Assembly: GCF_014648035.1 (NCBI RefSeq)
Contig: NZ_BMQI01000043.1
Location: 1-45,732 of the forward strand
Direction: 5' to 3'
DNA length: 45,732 nucleotides
Source: Shewanella algicola
GTDB lineage: Bacteria; Pseudomonadota; Gammaproteobacteria; Enterobacterales; Shewanellaceae
The notes beneath the pieces were generated by a model. It saw nothing but the letters and a program-made list of their open reading frames with translations, was not told the DNA's origin and did not search any database. Shown piece by piece: positions 33,381 to 41,755 of this stretch. The translations under genes were made by a program, and so were the position numbers. The first letter of the stretch is position 1; every line of letters begins with the position of its first letter.

Positions 33381-35897
33381 ATGGAACGCAGAAGTTTCTT
33401 AAAAATGAGTGCTGCTATGGGTTGTGCCGCAACCGTCGCGGGTTGTAACTCAAGCTCTAAAGATGCAGTAAAAGTACCAGTGGACACACCAGTATCAGAA
33501 GAAACAATGACATGGTCAGCCTGTCTTGTTAACTGTGGTTCTAACTGTCCAATTAAAGTGTTTAGCCGCGATGGCATGATCACCCGCGTTGAAACTGACC
33601 ACGAAGTCGAAGACGTTTACGGCTTACATCAAGTTCGTGCTTGTGCTCGCGGCCGTTCATTACGTCAAAGAACCTACGCATTTGACCGTTTAAAAACCCC
33701 AATGAAACGTGTTGGTGCACGTGGTGAAGGTAAATTTGTCCCTATTACCTGGGAAGAAGCGACTACGACAATCGCGAACAAATTAACCTCAGTGATTGCT
33801 GAACACGGTAACAAAGCAATTTTCAGAAGCTACGGCTCTGGTGCGTATTACGGTTTTGCTTCTAACAGCTGTTTTAACCGTTTATTCAATTTAGTAGGCG
33901 GTTATTTAGATAAATTTGGTAACTACTCTTGGGCACAACAAACTGAAGCCGCCAAGCACACATTTGGTTCTGGCAGTACTTCAGGTTCAGCCACTGTCAC
34001 ACTAGAAAGCAGCGACTTTTTACTTGGCTTTGCTTATAACCCAAGCGAAATTAGACAATCTGGTTCAGGCGAAGGTTACGATTACTTGCAAGCTCTGCAG
34101 CGTAATAACGGCCTGAAAATCACCATGATTGATCCGCGTTATACAGACTCTATGCTGGGTAAAGAGTCGACTTGGTTACCGATTAGACCGGGCACAGATG
34201 CTGCTTTAGCAGAAGCCATGGCCTACTTAATGATCAGCTCTGGCTGGGTTGATGCCAACTCAATTAACTTCATTAACCAGTACGCAGTCGGTTATGATGC
34301 TGCATCAATTTTGGCTCAAAAAGAAATTTTTGAAGCCAGTGGCGATGCCACCAAAATTGAATATGCCGCGGCAATGAACCCAAGTGAAAACTACTACGAC
34401 TATATAATGGGTCTTGGTATTTACAGCGACAGAGGTCCACGCACACCCGCTTGGGCAGAAAAAATCACCGGTATCAGCGAAGCACAAATTAACACCTTAG
34501 CCGACGATTTAATGGCCGCTGACAGACCATACATTATTGCGGGCGCTGGCGTTAACCGCCATGCAAACGGTGAGCAAAACGTGCGTGCTATTTACATGCT
34601 AGGAGTACTAGCCGGTAAATTAGGTCAAGTCGGTGCATCAAATGGTGAACTGCCAAACATGAACAGCATGTTCCGTGGTGGTATTCCTACAGGCACTAAC
34701 CCAATTAAAGAAAGAATCTCTTTCTTTACATGGACTGAAGCCATTCACAACGGCGAAAACATGACAGCGAGAACCCACGGTGTTACGGGTACAGAAACGT
34801 TAGATACGCCATTAGGCACTAATATCAAAGTCATCTTTTCAGCGTCTGATAGCACCCTGCTAAATCAGCATTCTGATATTAATAAAACCGCTGAAATCTA
34901 CAGTGACGAAAACGGTGTTGAACTGATTGTCTCTTGCGATTGCTGGATGACACCAGGCAGTAAATTTGCCGACATCATTCTACCAGACACCTCATGGTTA
35001 GAATCAAACGACCTAGTTAATGACTCTTATGCATCTGGCGCATTAGGTTACATCACTGCAATGAAAGCCTTTGCAGACCCAATTTGGGATTGTAAATCAA
35101 TGTACCAAGTTGCTGCACTTATAGCTGAAAAAATGGGCGTAGGTAACGAGTTTACTGAAGGTAAAACCGAAGACGACTGGCTTGAAGAGTTATATCAGCG
35201 AACTAAAGCGTCTAGCACTAACGAAGGTGTGACTCCTGCGTTCCCAGACACTTACAAAGAAGCACAAGAAATTGGCTTCTTCCGTAAAAACATGAACAAC
35301 CGTAATGTCGCACTTGAGTCATACATCAACGGTAGCGCTACATTGCCAACACCATCAGGCAAAATTGAAATCTACTCAGCAGAGCTAGCATGGCGTGCAG
35401 CAAACTGGGAACAAAACAAAGCCAAAGGTGACACCATCACAGCTATCCCACAATACACAGTAACCTGGGACGGCTACGAAGATGAAGACACCAGTACAGA
35501 TTATCCATTACAGCTTTCTGGATACCACACCAAAGGTCGTACTCACTCAAGCTATCACAATGTGCCATGGCTACGTGAAGCGGTAGAAGACGCTATATGG
35601 ATGAACGCCATCGACGCCCAAAACTACGGTGTATCGTCTGGTGATACGGTTGAAATATATAACGAACGCGGATCAATTGAAGTCACAGTAAGAGTGACAC
35701 CACGTGTCATACCCGGTGTAGTCACACTCGGGCAAGGTGCTTGGTACAGCCCAGATCCAGATGGAAGAACAGGCTCAGCAGGTAAAGTTGTGGATATTGG
35801 AGGGGCGATTAACACCCTAACTCGATACATGCCAAGCCCAGTCGCAAAAGGCAACCCACAACACACAAACCGCGTTCAAATTCGTAAAGTTATTTAA
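33381..35897 (+). CDS. dmsA: Extracellular DMSO reductase catalytic subunit, molybdopterin lipoprotein
   Basis: 838 residues. The N-terminus combines a twin-arginine signal (RRSFLKM, Arg3-Arg4) with a lipobox (VAGC, Cys22), so the folded enzyme is exported by Tat and lipidated, as expected for outer-surface DmsA of Shewanella. [4Fe-4S] ligands are Cys48, Cys52, Cys56 and Cys88. Ser183 in GNYSWAQ is at the place of the Mo-coordinating Ser of the DMSO reductase family. The C-terminal domain binds the molybdopterin guanine dinucleotide. It reduces DMSO to DMS with electrons from DmsB/DmsE. Confidence 0.94.
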   Translation: MERRSFLKMSAAMGCAATVAGCNSSSKDAVKVPVDTPVSEETMTWSACLVNCGSNCPIKVFSRDGMITRVETDHEVEDVYGLHQVRACARGRSLRQRTYAFDRLKTPMKRVGARGEGKFVPITWEEATTTIANKLTSVIAEHGNKAIFRSYGSGAYYGFASNSCFNRLFNLVGGYLDKFGNYSWAQQTEAAKHTFGSGSTSGSATVTLESSDFLLGFAYNPSEIRQSGSGEGYDYLQALQRNNGLKITMIDPRYTDSMLGKESTWLPIRPGTDAALAEAMAYLMISSGWVDANSINFINQYAVGYDAASILAQKEIFEASGDATKIEYAAAMNPSENYYDYIMGLGIYSDRGPRTPAWAEKITGISEAQINTLADDLMAADRPYIIAGAGVNRHANGEQNVRAIYMLGVLAGKLGQVGASNGELPNMNSMFRGGIPTGTNPIKERISFFTWTEAIHNGENMTARTHGVTGTETLDTPLGTNIKVIFSASDSTLLNQHSDINKTAEIYSDENGVELIVSCDCWMTPGSKFADIILPDTSWLESNDLVNDSYASGALGYITAMKAFADPIWDCKSMYQVAALIAEKMGVGNEFTEGKTEDDWLEELYQRTKASSTNEGVTPAFPDTYKEAQEIGFFRKNMNNRNVALESYINGSATLPTPSGKIEIYSAELAWRAANWEQNKAKGDTITAIPQYTVTWDGYEDEDTSTDYPLQLSGYHTKGRTHSSYHNVPWLREAVEDAIWMNAIDAQNYGVSSGDTVEIYNERGSIEVTVRVTPRVIPGVVTLGQGAWYSPDPDGRTGSAGKVVDIGGAINTLTRYMPSPVAKGNPQHTNRVQIRKVI

Positions 35898-35908
35898 GGG
35901 GCACTACT

Positions 35909-36589
35909 ATGAGCGACTCAACCCAATATTGTTTTTATGTCGACACAACCAAATGCACAGGGTGCAAAGCTTGTCATATTTCTTGTAAAGATAGACAAGG
36001 CGATCAAATTCGCAGTGCAACCAAACCTGTAGAAGATGGTGTCCCAACATTAAATGGCGTTAACTGGCGCCGCGTATACGAATACGGTGGCGGTTCATGG
36101 AACGTTGACCCAAACACCGGTTCATATCAGCAAGAAGTGTATGCTTACTATATGTCTATCGGTTGTAACCATTGTTCAGAGCCTGTTTGTGTAAAAGCTT
36201 GCCCAACAGGCGCAATGCACAAACGCAGTGAAGATGGCCTAGTGCTCGTTGAAGAAAGCCTATGTATCGCATGCGAAAGCTGCGCACGAGCTTGCCCATA
36301 CGATGCACCACAACTTGATCAAGAAAGAAAAGTCATGACCAAGTGTGATGGTTGTTACGAGCGTCTAGCTGTCGGTCGTAAGCCAGTGTGTGTAGAATCA
36401 TGTCCAATGCGTGCAATAGACTTTGATACCGTCGAAAATATCGTAGCAAAATACGGTGCGGGCGACTCACACATTGCACCATTACCAAACCAATCATTGA
36501 CTTCACCTAACTTGATTATCAAAGCCAATCGCCATGGCCAAGGTACAACAGGTGGCACAGGTCAAATTCTGAATCCTACAGAAGTGTAA
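35909..36589 (+). CDS. dmsB: DMSO reductase iron-sulfur subunit DmsB
   Basis: 226 residues with four ferredoxin-like Cys groups: CTGCKACHISC; CNHCSEPVCVKACP; CIACESCARACP; CDGCYERLAVGRKPVCVESCP. It relays electrons to DmsA. No signal peptide of its own, so it must be exported by hitch-hiking on the Tat signal of DmsA. The start is 11 nt after dmsA, with AAGGGG upstream. Confidence 0.96.
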   Translation: MSDSTQYCFYVDTTKCTGCKACHISCKDRQGDQIRSATKPVEDGVPTLNGVNWRRVYEYGGGSWNVDPNTGSYQQEVYAYYMSIGCNHCSEPVCVKACPTGAMHKRSEDGLVLVEESLCIACESCARACPYDAPQLDQERKVMTKCDGCYERLAVGRKPVCVESCPMRAIDFDTVENIVAKYGAGDSHIAPLPNQSLTSPNLIIKANRHGQGTTGGTGQILNPTEV

Positions 36590-36596
36590 TAATTGA

Positions 36597-36629
36597 GGCA
36601 GTGATAACCTTTTATCACTGCCTTTTTTT
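36597..36629 (+). terminator. Intrinsic terminator inside the dms operon
   Basis: A perfect 11-bp stem GGCAGTGATAA (36597-36607) / TTATCACTGCC (36612-36622), a 4-nt loop and seven T residues (36623-36629), between dmsB and the chaperone gene. Partial read-through would give high dmsEFAB and low dmsGH expression. The dmsG ribosome-binding site GAGGA directly follows the T-run. Confidence 0.92.
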
Positions 36630-36641
36630 GAGGACCTAACA

Positions 36642-37331
36642 ATGACAGAAAACCACATTGCAACAATCGATATTGATAACGATAAGTTAGCTGAATATCA
36701 ATCTATTGCCCGCATACTGCATAACGTTTATTGCTTTTACCCAAACGAAGAGTTGATCAACAACTTTATCGATAATGACGTAGCCCAAACCTGGCCAGTG
36801 TATGCCGAGCTTGCACCACAACAACCGGGGCAATTTTATTTACAACAATACCTTAAACAATGGCAAGCAGACCAACTCACCGATCTGCAAGTCGACTACG
36901 GCAGCCTGTATTTTGGCCCTGGCGAGCCTAAAGCTATCCCACAAGGTTCAGCTTATCTAGGCGAAGAGCAAGTGCATTTTGATGTATCAACCTTAGCCCT
37001 TGTAGACTTTTACAAACGCCATGAAGTAGAATTTACGTTAGATATGCCACAACCGGTTGACCATATTGGGTTATTTTTTAGTGTATTAGATTCAAGCTTC
37101 CAACGCTTAATTGAATCAGACCCACAAACCAACAAAGCCGAATTAACGCAGTTTATTTATACCCTATTGCAAAAGCACTTTACCCCATGGGTAGGCCGTT
37201 GTTTGGAGCTAAGCGAACAACATGCTAAAACCGATTTTTACCTTGGCATGGCCAAAATGACCAAGGCCTATATTAACGAGTTAACTAATACGTTTAACGT
37301 ATTACCCATGCCAAGAAAACTGCATAGGTAA
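36642..37331 (+). CDS. dmsG: TorD/DmsD-family molybdoenzyme chaperone
   Basis: 229 residues, all-helical, cytoplasmic. The family core is visible in YGSLYFGPGEPKAIPQGSAYLGEE (TorD-type Y-x3-F-x-GPG...P) and DHIGLFFSVLD, followed by the helix FTPWVGRCLELSEQH. These chaperones bind the Tat signal of the partner enzyme and coordinate cofactor insertion before export. Its partner should be DmsA. It follows the internal terminator and precedes dmsH by 34 nt. Confidence 0.9.
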   Translation: MTENHIATIDIDNDKLAEYQSIARILHNVYCFYPNEELINNFIDNDVAQTWPVYAELAPQQPGQFYLQQYLKQWQADQLTDLQVDYGSLYFGPGEPKAIPQGSAYLGEEQVHFDVSTLALVDFYKRHEVEFTLDMPQPVDHIGLFFSVLDSSFQRLIESDPQTNKAELTQFIYTLLQKHFTPWVGRCLELSEQHAKTDFYLGMAKMTKAYINELTNTFNVLPMPRKLHR

Positions 37332-37365
37332 TGCAGAGCAACGGCGTTATTCAGTAGGAAGCAAA

Positions 37366-37857
37366 ATGTCTTTTATACGCGCAGTATCATCTCAATGGAA
37401 CAAAGCTGAATGGTCACATCAGCTGGTGCTGTTTTGGCAGCAAGACGAGTATGTAAGAAGCCTCTTTGTGGGAGCGACAACCATGATCACTGTGGCCAAC
37501 GTGATAGCAGCAATGAAACCGCTCCCCGATCCCTCTCTACAACACGCCTCCACAGCACCTATCGACTCAGCTGAACTAACGCCGCCACAAATTGGATTAA
37601 CCCAGTTTGAGGCCGCTAGTACATTATTTGATTGTTTTTTGCTGTTATTTGTAAAAGAGCTGCAATATCAACAGCTCTCACAAGCAGAAGCCATCATTGT
37701 TCAACTGGCGGAGTACTATGCAATTAACTACCAAAAAAAGCCGATTGAAGACACTAAACTGATGAATCAAAGCGCCCAGATAATTCACGCAGTCGCCCAG
37801 TTAAAACAAATCAGAAACGTACAACGTAAAGCAAAGCGAAATATGGGCGCTCACTAA
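37366..37857 (+). CDS. dmsH: DmsH-like accessory protein of unknown function
   Basis: 163 residues, no signal peptide. Mostly helical and soluble, with a hydrophobic stretch FVGATTMITVANVIAAM and an acidic/Gln-rich middle; Lys/Arg-rich C-terminus (RNVQRKAKRNMG). It occupies the place of dmsH in the dmsEFABGH order of S. oneidensis. Function is unknown; a cytoplasmic maturation role beside the TorD-like chaperone is plausible. Confidence 0.75.
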   Translation: MSFIRAVSSQWNKAEWSHQLVLFWQQDEYVRSLFVGATTMITVANVIAAMKPLPDPSLQHASTAPIDSAELTPPQIGLTQFEAASTLFDCFLLLFVKELQYQQLSQAEAIIVQLAEYYAINYQKKPIEDTKLMNQSAQIIHAVAQLKQIRNVQRKAKRNMGAH

Positions 37858-37920
37858 CTTAAAACACCTGCTTAACGCCACTACCCATCGACAAATGCCA
37901 ATAAATTAGTTAATTTCAAC

Positions 37921-38427
37921 GTGAGTAACAATCACCAAGAGAAGCGTGTGAAAACGAAGTTAATTACCCTAGAAGGCTACAACAAGCTCAGACTTGAGCA
38001 CGATTACTTATGGAAAGAGCAGCGTCCAGAAGTGACTAAAATTGTCACTTGGGCGGCAGGTTTAGGTGACCGATCTGAAAATGCTGATTATCAGTTCAAC
38101 AAGCGTTTATTAAGGCAAATAGACCGTCGAGTACGGTACTTACGCAAACTGCTGCCCGACTTAAAAATTGTTTACTACGCACCAGAGCAAGAAGGCAAAG
38201 TGTTTTTTGGTGCCATAGTCGAAATTGAAAACGACGCCGGCGACATTAAAACCTTTAAAATTGTCGGCCCAGAAGAAATCTACGACGAACGCAAAGATTA
38301 CATCTCAATCGACTCACCTATGGCACGCGCACTGCTCAAAAAAGAAGTCGACGACGAAGCGGTGGTCAGCACGCCCCAAGGTGATAAAACCTGGTACATT
38401 AATAAAATTACTTATATTAAAGACTAA
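37921..38427 (+). CDS. greB: Transcription elongation factor GreB
   Basis: 168 residues with a GTG start at 37921; an in-frame GTG at 37948 would match the shorter E. coli N-terminus. The coiled-coil domain has the catalytic tip acids in WAAGLGDRSENADYQFNKRLLRQIDRRVRYL, followed by the FKBP-like domain (QEGKVFFGAIVEIEN; YISIDSPMARALLKKEVDDEAVV). The basic NKRLLRQIDRRVRYLRK patch is typical of GreB rather than GreA. It rescues backtracked RNA polymerase by stimulating transcript cleavage. Confidence 0.96.
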   Translation: MSNNHQEKRVKTKLITLEGYNKLRLEHDYLWKEQRPEVTKIVTWAAGLGDRSENADYQFNKRLLRQIDRRVRYLRKLLPDLKIVYYAPEQEGKVFFGAIVEIENDAGDIKTFKIVGPEEIYDERKDYISIDSPMARALLKKEVDDEAVVSTPQGDKTWYINKITYIKD

Positions 38428-38472
38428 AGTTATATTAAAGGCTAAAGTTTATTCTGCACTAAAACGCAAATA

Positions 38473-38501
38473 GGCTTGTGATGCACTACACAGCACAAGC
38501 C
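38473..38501. terminator. Weak hairpin between greB and the convergent cassette
   Basis: GGCTTGTG (38473-38480) pairs with CACAAGCC (38494-38501) across a 13-nt loop. There is no T-tract on either side, so termination is possible but not strongly supported. Confidence 0.35.
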
Positions 38502-38523
38502 CAGACGTTATATTTAAAATGGC

Positions 38524-40389
38524 CTACACCTCTATGCGATCTTGAGCCACCAGCAAGGCCATAAAATCGTCAGTGGTGTTAATCTCAAGATCCACCTTCA
38601 TAAAATCAGCCATGGCATACACGCTAGCATTAACATTTTGATCGCTATCAATCGCCATACTCATTCGCTCAGCCATGCGCCTAAACTGTAATTTTTGTTG
38701 AGTTAAGGTTTGCAAAGCCGCAGCCTCAAAAGCATCGGTGTTTTCTTTAATTTGACGAATGCGAAACTCGAAAATTTCTTTCACCCGTGCAGCGCGCTTT
38801 TCGTCTTTTACTGAAAACAAATCCATCTTGTCCAGTAGCCAAACCACCACGGTCGATGCGATACCAGTAAACATCACCATCACAACATCAGATAACACAT
38901 CGCCAAAAGGTAACTTGTTAATAAAGCCCAGCACAGACTCTTCAAAAGCAAAGCCAATATAGGTCACCACAGTACTGGCAAGTAACTTGGTTATGGCATC
39001 CGCTTTCTCGGCTCCAGATGATTCCCCCAGCAAGATTTTGATTGATGCTAGAATGGCATTAAAGCCTTCTGTGATAATTTTCAACGCTTTTTTCAATATG
39101 CCAACAAACATATCGACAATGGCATTGACCAGGTATTTAACAAAGTTCATCGCGGCATCTTTGAAACTGCCCAAGCTGATATTCATTAAATTACGAGTAA
39201 TGTATTTAAGCGCTCGTTTCATTCTAAATGAGAATGCATCCATGCTTGATGAGCAACCAGTATCATGCGTAATGCCATTCTGAAACATGTCTTTTAGTTC
39301 AAAACTCACGGCCTTGACCACCAAAATAATCAGCTCACCAATACCTGCATCAACCAGCTCATCTTTGGCTTTCGAACCCGCTTTAAGCGCCTCGCCTTTT
39401 ACCAGTTTAGTGTCTGCGGTTAGTTTGTTTGCCACCTTTTGGTTCAGATGAGACTCTACTGCAGTACGCGCTTCAGACTCACGCGCTAACGCTTTATTCC
39501 AGGTGGCCTCATTAACGTGGGTTTCAAGACTCGCCAACGTTTTCTTTTCAGCCGCACTGAGTTTAGGCTTAGCTTTCAGGTTATCTCTTTTTTGCTTAAG
39601 ATCGCTCCAGCTAGAGTCTAATTTTATTTTGTTGATTTTTTGGCTGACAACGTCAAAATTGTCAGCGCTACCCGCCGCGTCTCTTAGGTCGGCTACCGAC
39701 AGTGCCTTGGACGAGCCATACTCATCAAAAATATGCTTTAACGGCAGGTTATGATCGTTATTATAGGTCCGTTCAACCGCATTTAACCCTTTAGCCTCAA
39801 GCTCATTCTTATAGCTTGTCGAGTTTCTGCGCAGCTGCTTACGCTCACCTCTATCATTAACCTCAAGTTCGCTGTATACCCTTTTTTTATCGGAGAAATA
39901 CGCATCGGTATAAGCCGTTTTCTTACCCACATCCTCCATATAATTATCTGGAGTATGAGAGTCCGCATCTGCTTTGGTTCGAACATATTCACCTTTGTCA
40001 TCTTGATGACTTTTGCTATCGGCGTCGAGTCGCTGCTTTTCAAACCGTTGGTCTTTTTCGGTGGTAGTAGAACCTAGGTAGTCAAAGTTATTTATCTCGC
40101 TCACCAAGCGAGTCGCAGTGATGCCACGCTGCTTTAACCCCAGCTTCTTTATGCACAGCAAGCCATCACAAAGGTTTAGTATCAGCGGCTTAACAAGCTC
40201 ATCGGTAACATTACCGCCTTGCTCAAATTCATCATAAATCTGTGCCATCACAGCCAATGACTCACGCTGATCATGTAACTCCATGTTGATCAGTTGCTTA
40301 CTCACCTGAAGCGGTGAGCAGCCCTGCAGCTCACTCAATACTTGCTCTGTGCTGATGACTGGCTGAGCATAGTCATTTTTTGTCGCCAT
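38524..40389 (-). CDS. Unknown membrane protein with HNH-nuclease-like motif (last gene of four-gene cassette)
   Basis: 621 residues, family not recognised. Layout: helical N-terminal domain (about 1-100); polar, charged linker (105-205); a segment resembling an HNH core, with Asp212-His213 in NDHNLPLKHIF and then Asn244, Asn253 and Lys256 in NFDVVSQKINKIK, which keeps the N-x8-N-x2-K spacing of HNH enzymes but lacks their zinc Cys pairs; a Lys/Ala-rich helical stretch (260-345); then several hydrophobic segments (about 349-367, 410-455, 466-490, 495-520); and a C-terminal helical tail (530-621). It starts 11 nt after the preceding gene. I infer a membrane-linked effector, possibly nucleolytic; this is unproven. 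Confidence 0.75.
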   Translation of the reverse strand: MATKNDYAQPVISTEQVLSELQGCSPLQVSKQLINMELHDQRESLAVMAQIYDEFEQGGNVTDELVKPLILNLCDGLLCIKKLGLKQRGITATRLVSEINNFDYLGSTTTEKDQRFEKQRLDADSKSHQDDKGEYVRTKADADSHTPDNYMEDVGKKTAYTDAYFSDKKRVYSELEVNDRGERKQLRRNSTSYKNELEAKGLNAVERTYNNDHNLPLKHIFDEYGSSKALSVADLRDAAGSADNFDVVSQKINKIKLDSSWSDLKQKRDNLKAKPKLSAAEKKTLASLETHVNEATWNKALARESEARTAVESHLNQKVANKLTADTKLVKGEALKAGSKAKDELVDAGIGELIILVVKAVSFELKDMFQNGITHDTGCSSSMDAFSFRMKRALKYITRNLMNISLGSFKDAAMNFVKYLVNAIVDMFVGILKKALKIITEGFNAILASIKILLGESSGAEKADAITKLLASTVVTYIGFAFEESVLGFINKLPFGDVLSDVVMVMFTGIASTVVVWLLDKMDLFSVKDEKRAARVKEIFEFRIRQIKENTDAFEAAALQTLTQQKLQFRRMAERMSMAIDSDQNVNASVYAMADFMKVDLEINTTDDFMALLVAQDRIEV

Positions 40390-40400
40390 TAATCAATCCT

Positions 40401-41333
40401 TTATGCGGCAATACCCTGAATAGATACCACTTTTTCAAATAAGACTTTGGCCTGTTGGTTATCTCCGGCCTTAACCTTGCCGCTCTCGGACAAGTAACCC
40501 AAGTTAGCCATTTGCTTAAGCACGATAGATAAATTAAACAACGCCTGAAACTCCTCAATATGAGCAATAGGGATCAGCCTGAAATCGAGTTTATGCGCAA
40601 AAATATCGCCTGATTGACTCATTTGTTTGTGTCGCTGAGTTTGAATACCATACTCAAAACGATCTAATAACTTACTGTAGTTACTAATCAAAACATCAAA
40701 GTATTCCACTACGTTATCAATCGATTTTGCCACAACTTTAAGCTGACGCAGGTGTGACTGCATTTTGGCAATTTCCTCATTAATACGCGCTTCTTCTTCC
40801 TGCACTTTAAGCAGAGTTTGCTTGGCTTTTTTACGCGAGTAAAAGCCCAGAGTCAGTACGTAAGAAGCCACTCGCACTAAATCAAATTTGTTAAAATCAA
40901 TTAAAAATAGGTTTTCTCTTTGGCCAACCGACTCACTGGCTTTAACTTCAAGAATGGCATCACTAAACAATTCTTCAAACGGTTGCCCTTTAACCGTTAC
41001 ATTGTGTAAACGATTAGACAGTGAGATAAAACGACTAAACTGCACATCGTATATATCTTGCTTAAAACGGTTGATGGCACTGACTCTTTTGTCTATATCC
41101 GCGATGAGTTTAATACTCGACTTGTCATATTGTGTCTTTTTTTTGTCGTAACGCTCGGTTATCTCTTGATACAGTTGCTCAGCTTTATCAAAGGTGGTTT
41201 TGCCAGTAAAAGCGTTCCAGCACTTGGCGCCCTTTTCAACGACTTTATCGATGACCTTTCGGCCAACTTCAACCACCTTATCGACCATGTTGCTTATCTT
41301 GCTCGAGGCCCAGCTTCCAATCCGTCCAAACAT
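40401..41333 (-). CDS. Unknown helical protein (third gene of four-gene cassette)
   Basis: 310 residues, no family recognised. An amphipathic Lys/Val-rich N-terminus (SKISNMVDKVVEVGRKVIDKVV) could lie on a membrane. Long charged helices follow (AEQLYQEITERYDKKKTQYDKS), then a moderately hydrophobic stretch around VRVASYVLTLGFYSRKKAKQTL, a coiled coil (LLKVQEEEARINEEIAKMQSHL) and a compact C-terminal domain. It begins 3 nt after the TerB-like gene and ends 11 nt before the HNH-like gene, so it is almost certainly co-transcribed and co-functional with them. Confidence 0.75.
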   Translation of the reverse strand: MFGRIGSWASSKISNMVDKVVEVGRKVIDKVVEKGAKCWNAFTGKTTFDKAEQLYQEITERYDKKKTQYDKSSIKLIADIDKRVSAINRFKQDIYDVQFSRFISLSNRLHNVTVKGQPFEELFSDAILEVKASESVGQRENLFLIDFNKFDLVRVASYVLTLGFYSRKKAKQTLLKVQEEEARINEEIAKMQSHLRQLKVVAKSIDNVVEYFDVLISNYSKLLDRFEYGIQTQRHKQMSQSGDIFAHKLDFRLIPIAHIEEFQALFNLSIVLKQMANLGYLSESGKVKAGDNQQAKVLFEKVVSIQGIAA

Positions 41334-41336
41334 AGA

Positions 41337-41741
41337 TTAATCCTTCATAATAAGACTAAAACCTTCATGCACTAGGTCATTCATCGCCTCAACCCAGCGT
41401 TGTAGTCGCTTAAGCTCAAACTCTGCAATATCAAATGCGGCAGCCAGCTTGAGCATAAACTCAGTTTCACTTTCACAAAACTCATTATCAGCCAACACAA
41501 TGCCAAATAACTCCACTAAAATAATCCGGCGGTTTTTCACCTCGCTCCGGGTTAATAGCTTAATGACGCCATCGATATCATCTTGTTTTTTCAGTTGATA
41601 ACTTGGCATGCCACATTCATGGGTAAATGACTCGAAGATGGCTTTTTCTTGTTCTTTGTAGGTGCCGTTGAGCCCCATGGTGCAATAAGCCAGCTCCAGG
41701 AAATTTTTACGCTCTGCTACTGATAGTTCACTCAAATACAT
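41337..41741 (-). CDS. TerB-like domain protein (second gene of four-gene cassette)
   Basis: 134 residues, all-helical. The pattern resembles the TerB/DjlA-type domain: an acidic first loop (MGLNGTYKEQEKAIF) and a second repeat (VLADNEFCESETEFMLKLAAAFDIAEFELKRLQRW) with the ADxE...E...L signature of TerB. TerB domains occur in tellurite/stress systems and in some antiphage systems (for example Shango), often linked to membranes. Recognition is from motif reading, so the family call is moderate. 14 nt downstream of the coiled-coil gene. Confidence 0.68.
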   Translation of the reverse strand: MYLSELSVAERKNFLELAYCTMGLNGTYKEQEKAIFESFTHECGMPSYQLKKQDDIDGVIKLLTRSEVKNRRIILVELFGIVLADNEFCESETEFMLKLAAAFDIAEFELKRLQRWVEAMNDLVHEGFSLIMKD

Positions 41742-41755
41742 TAAGTCACCTTACT

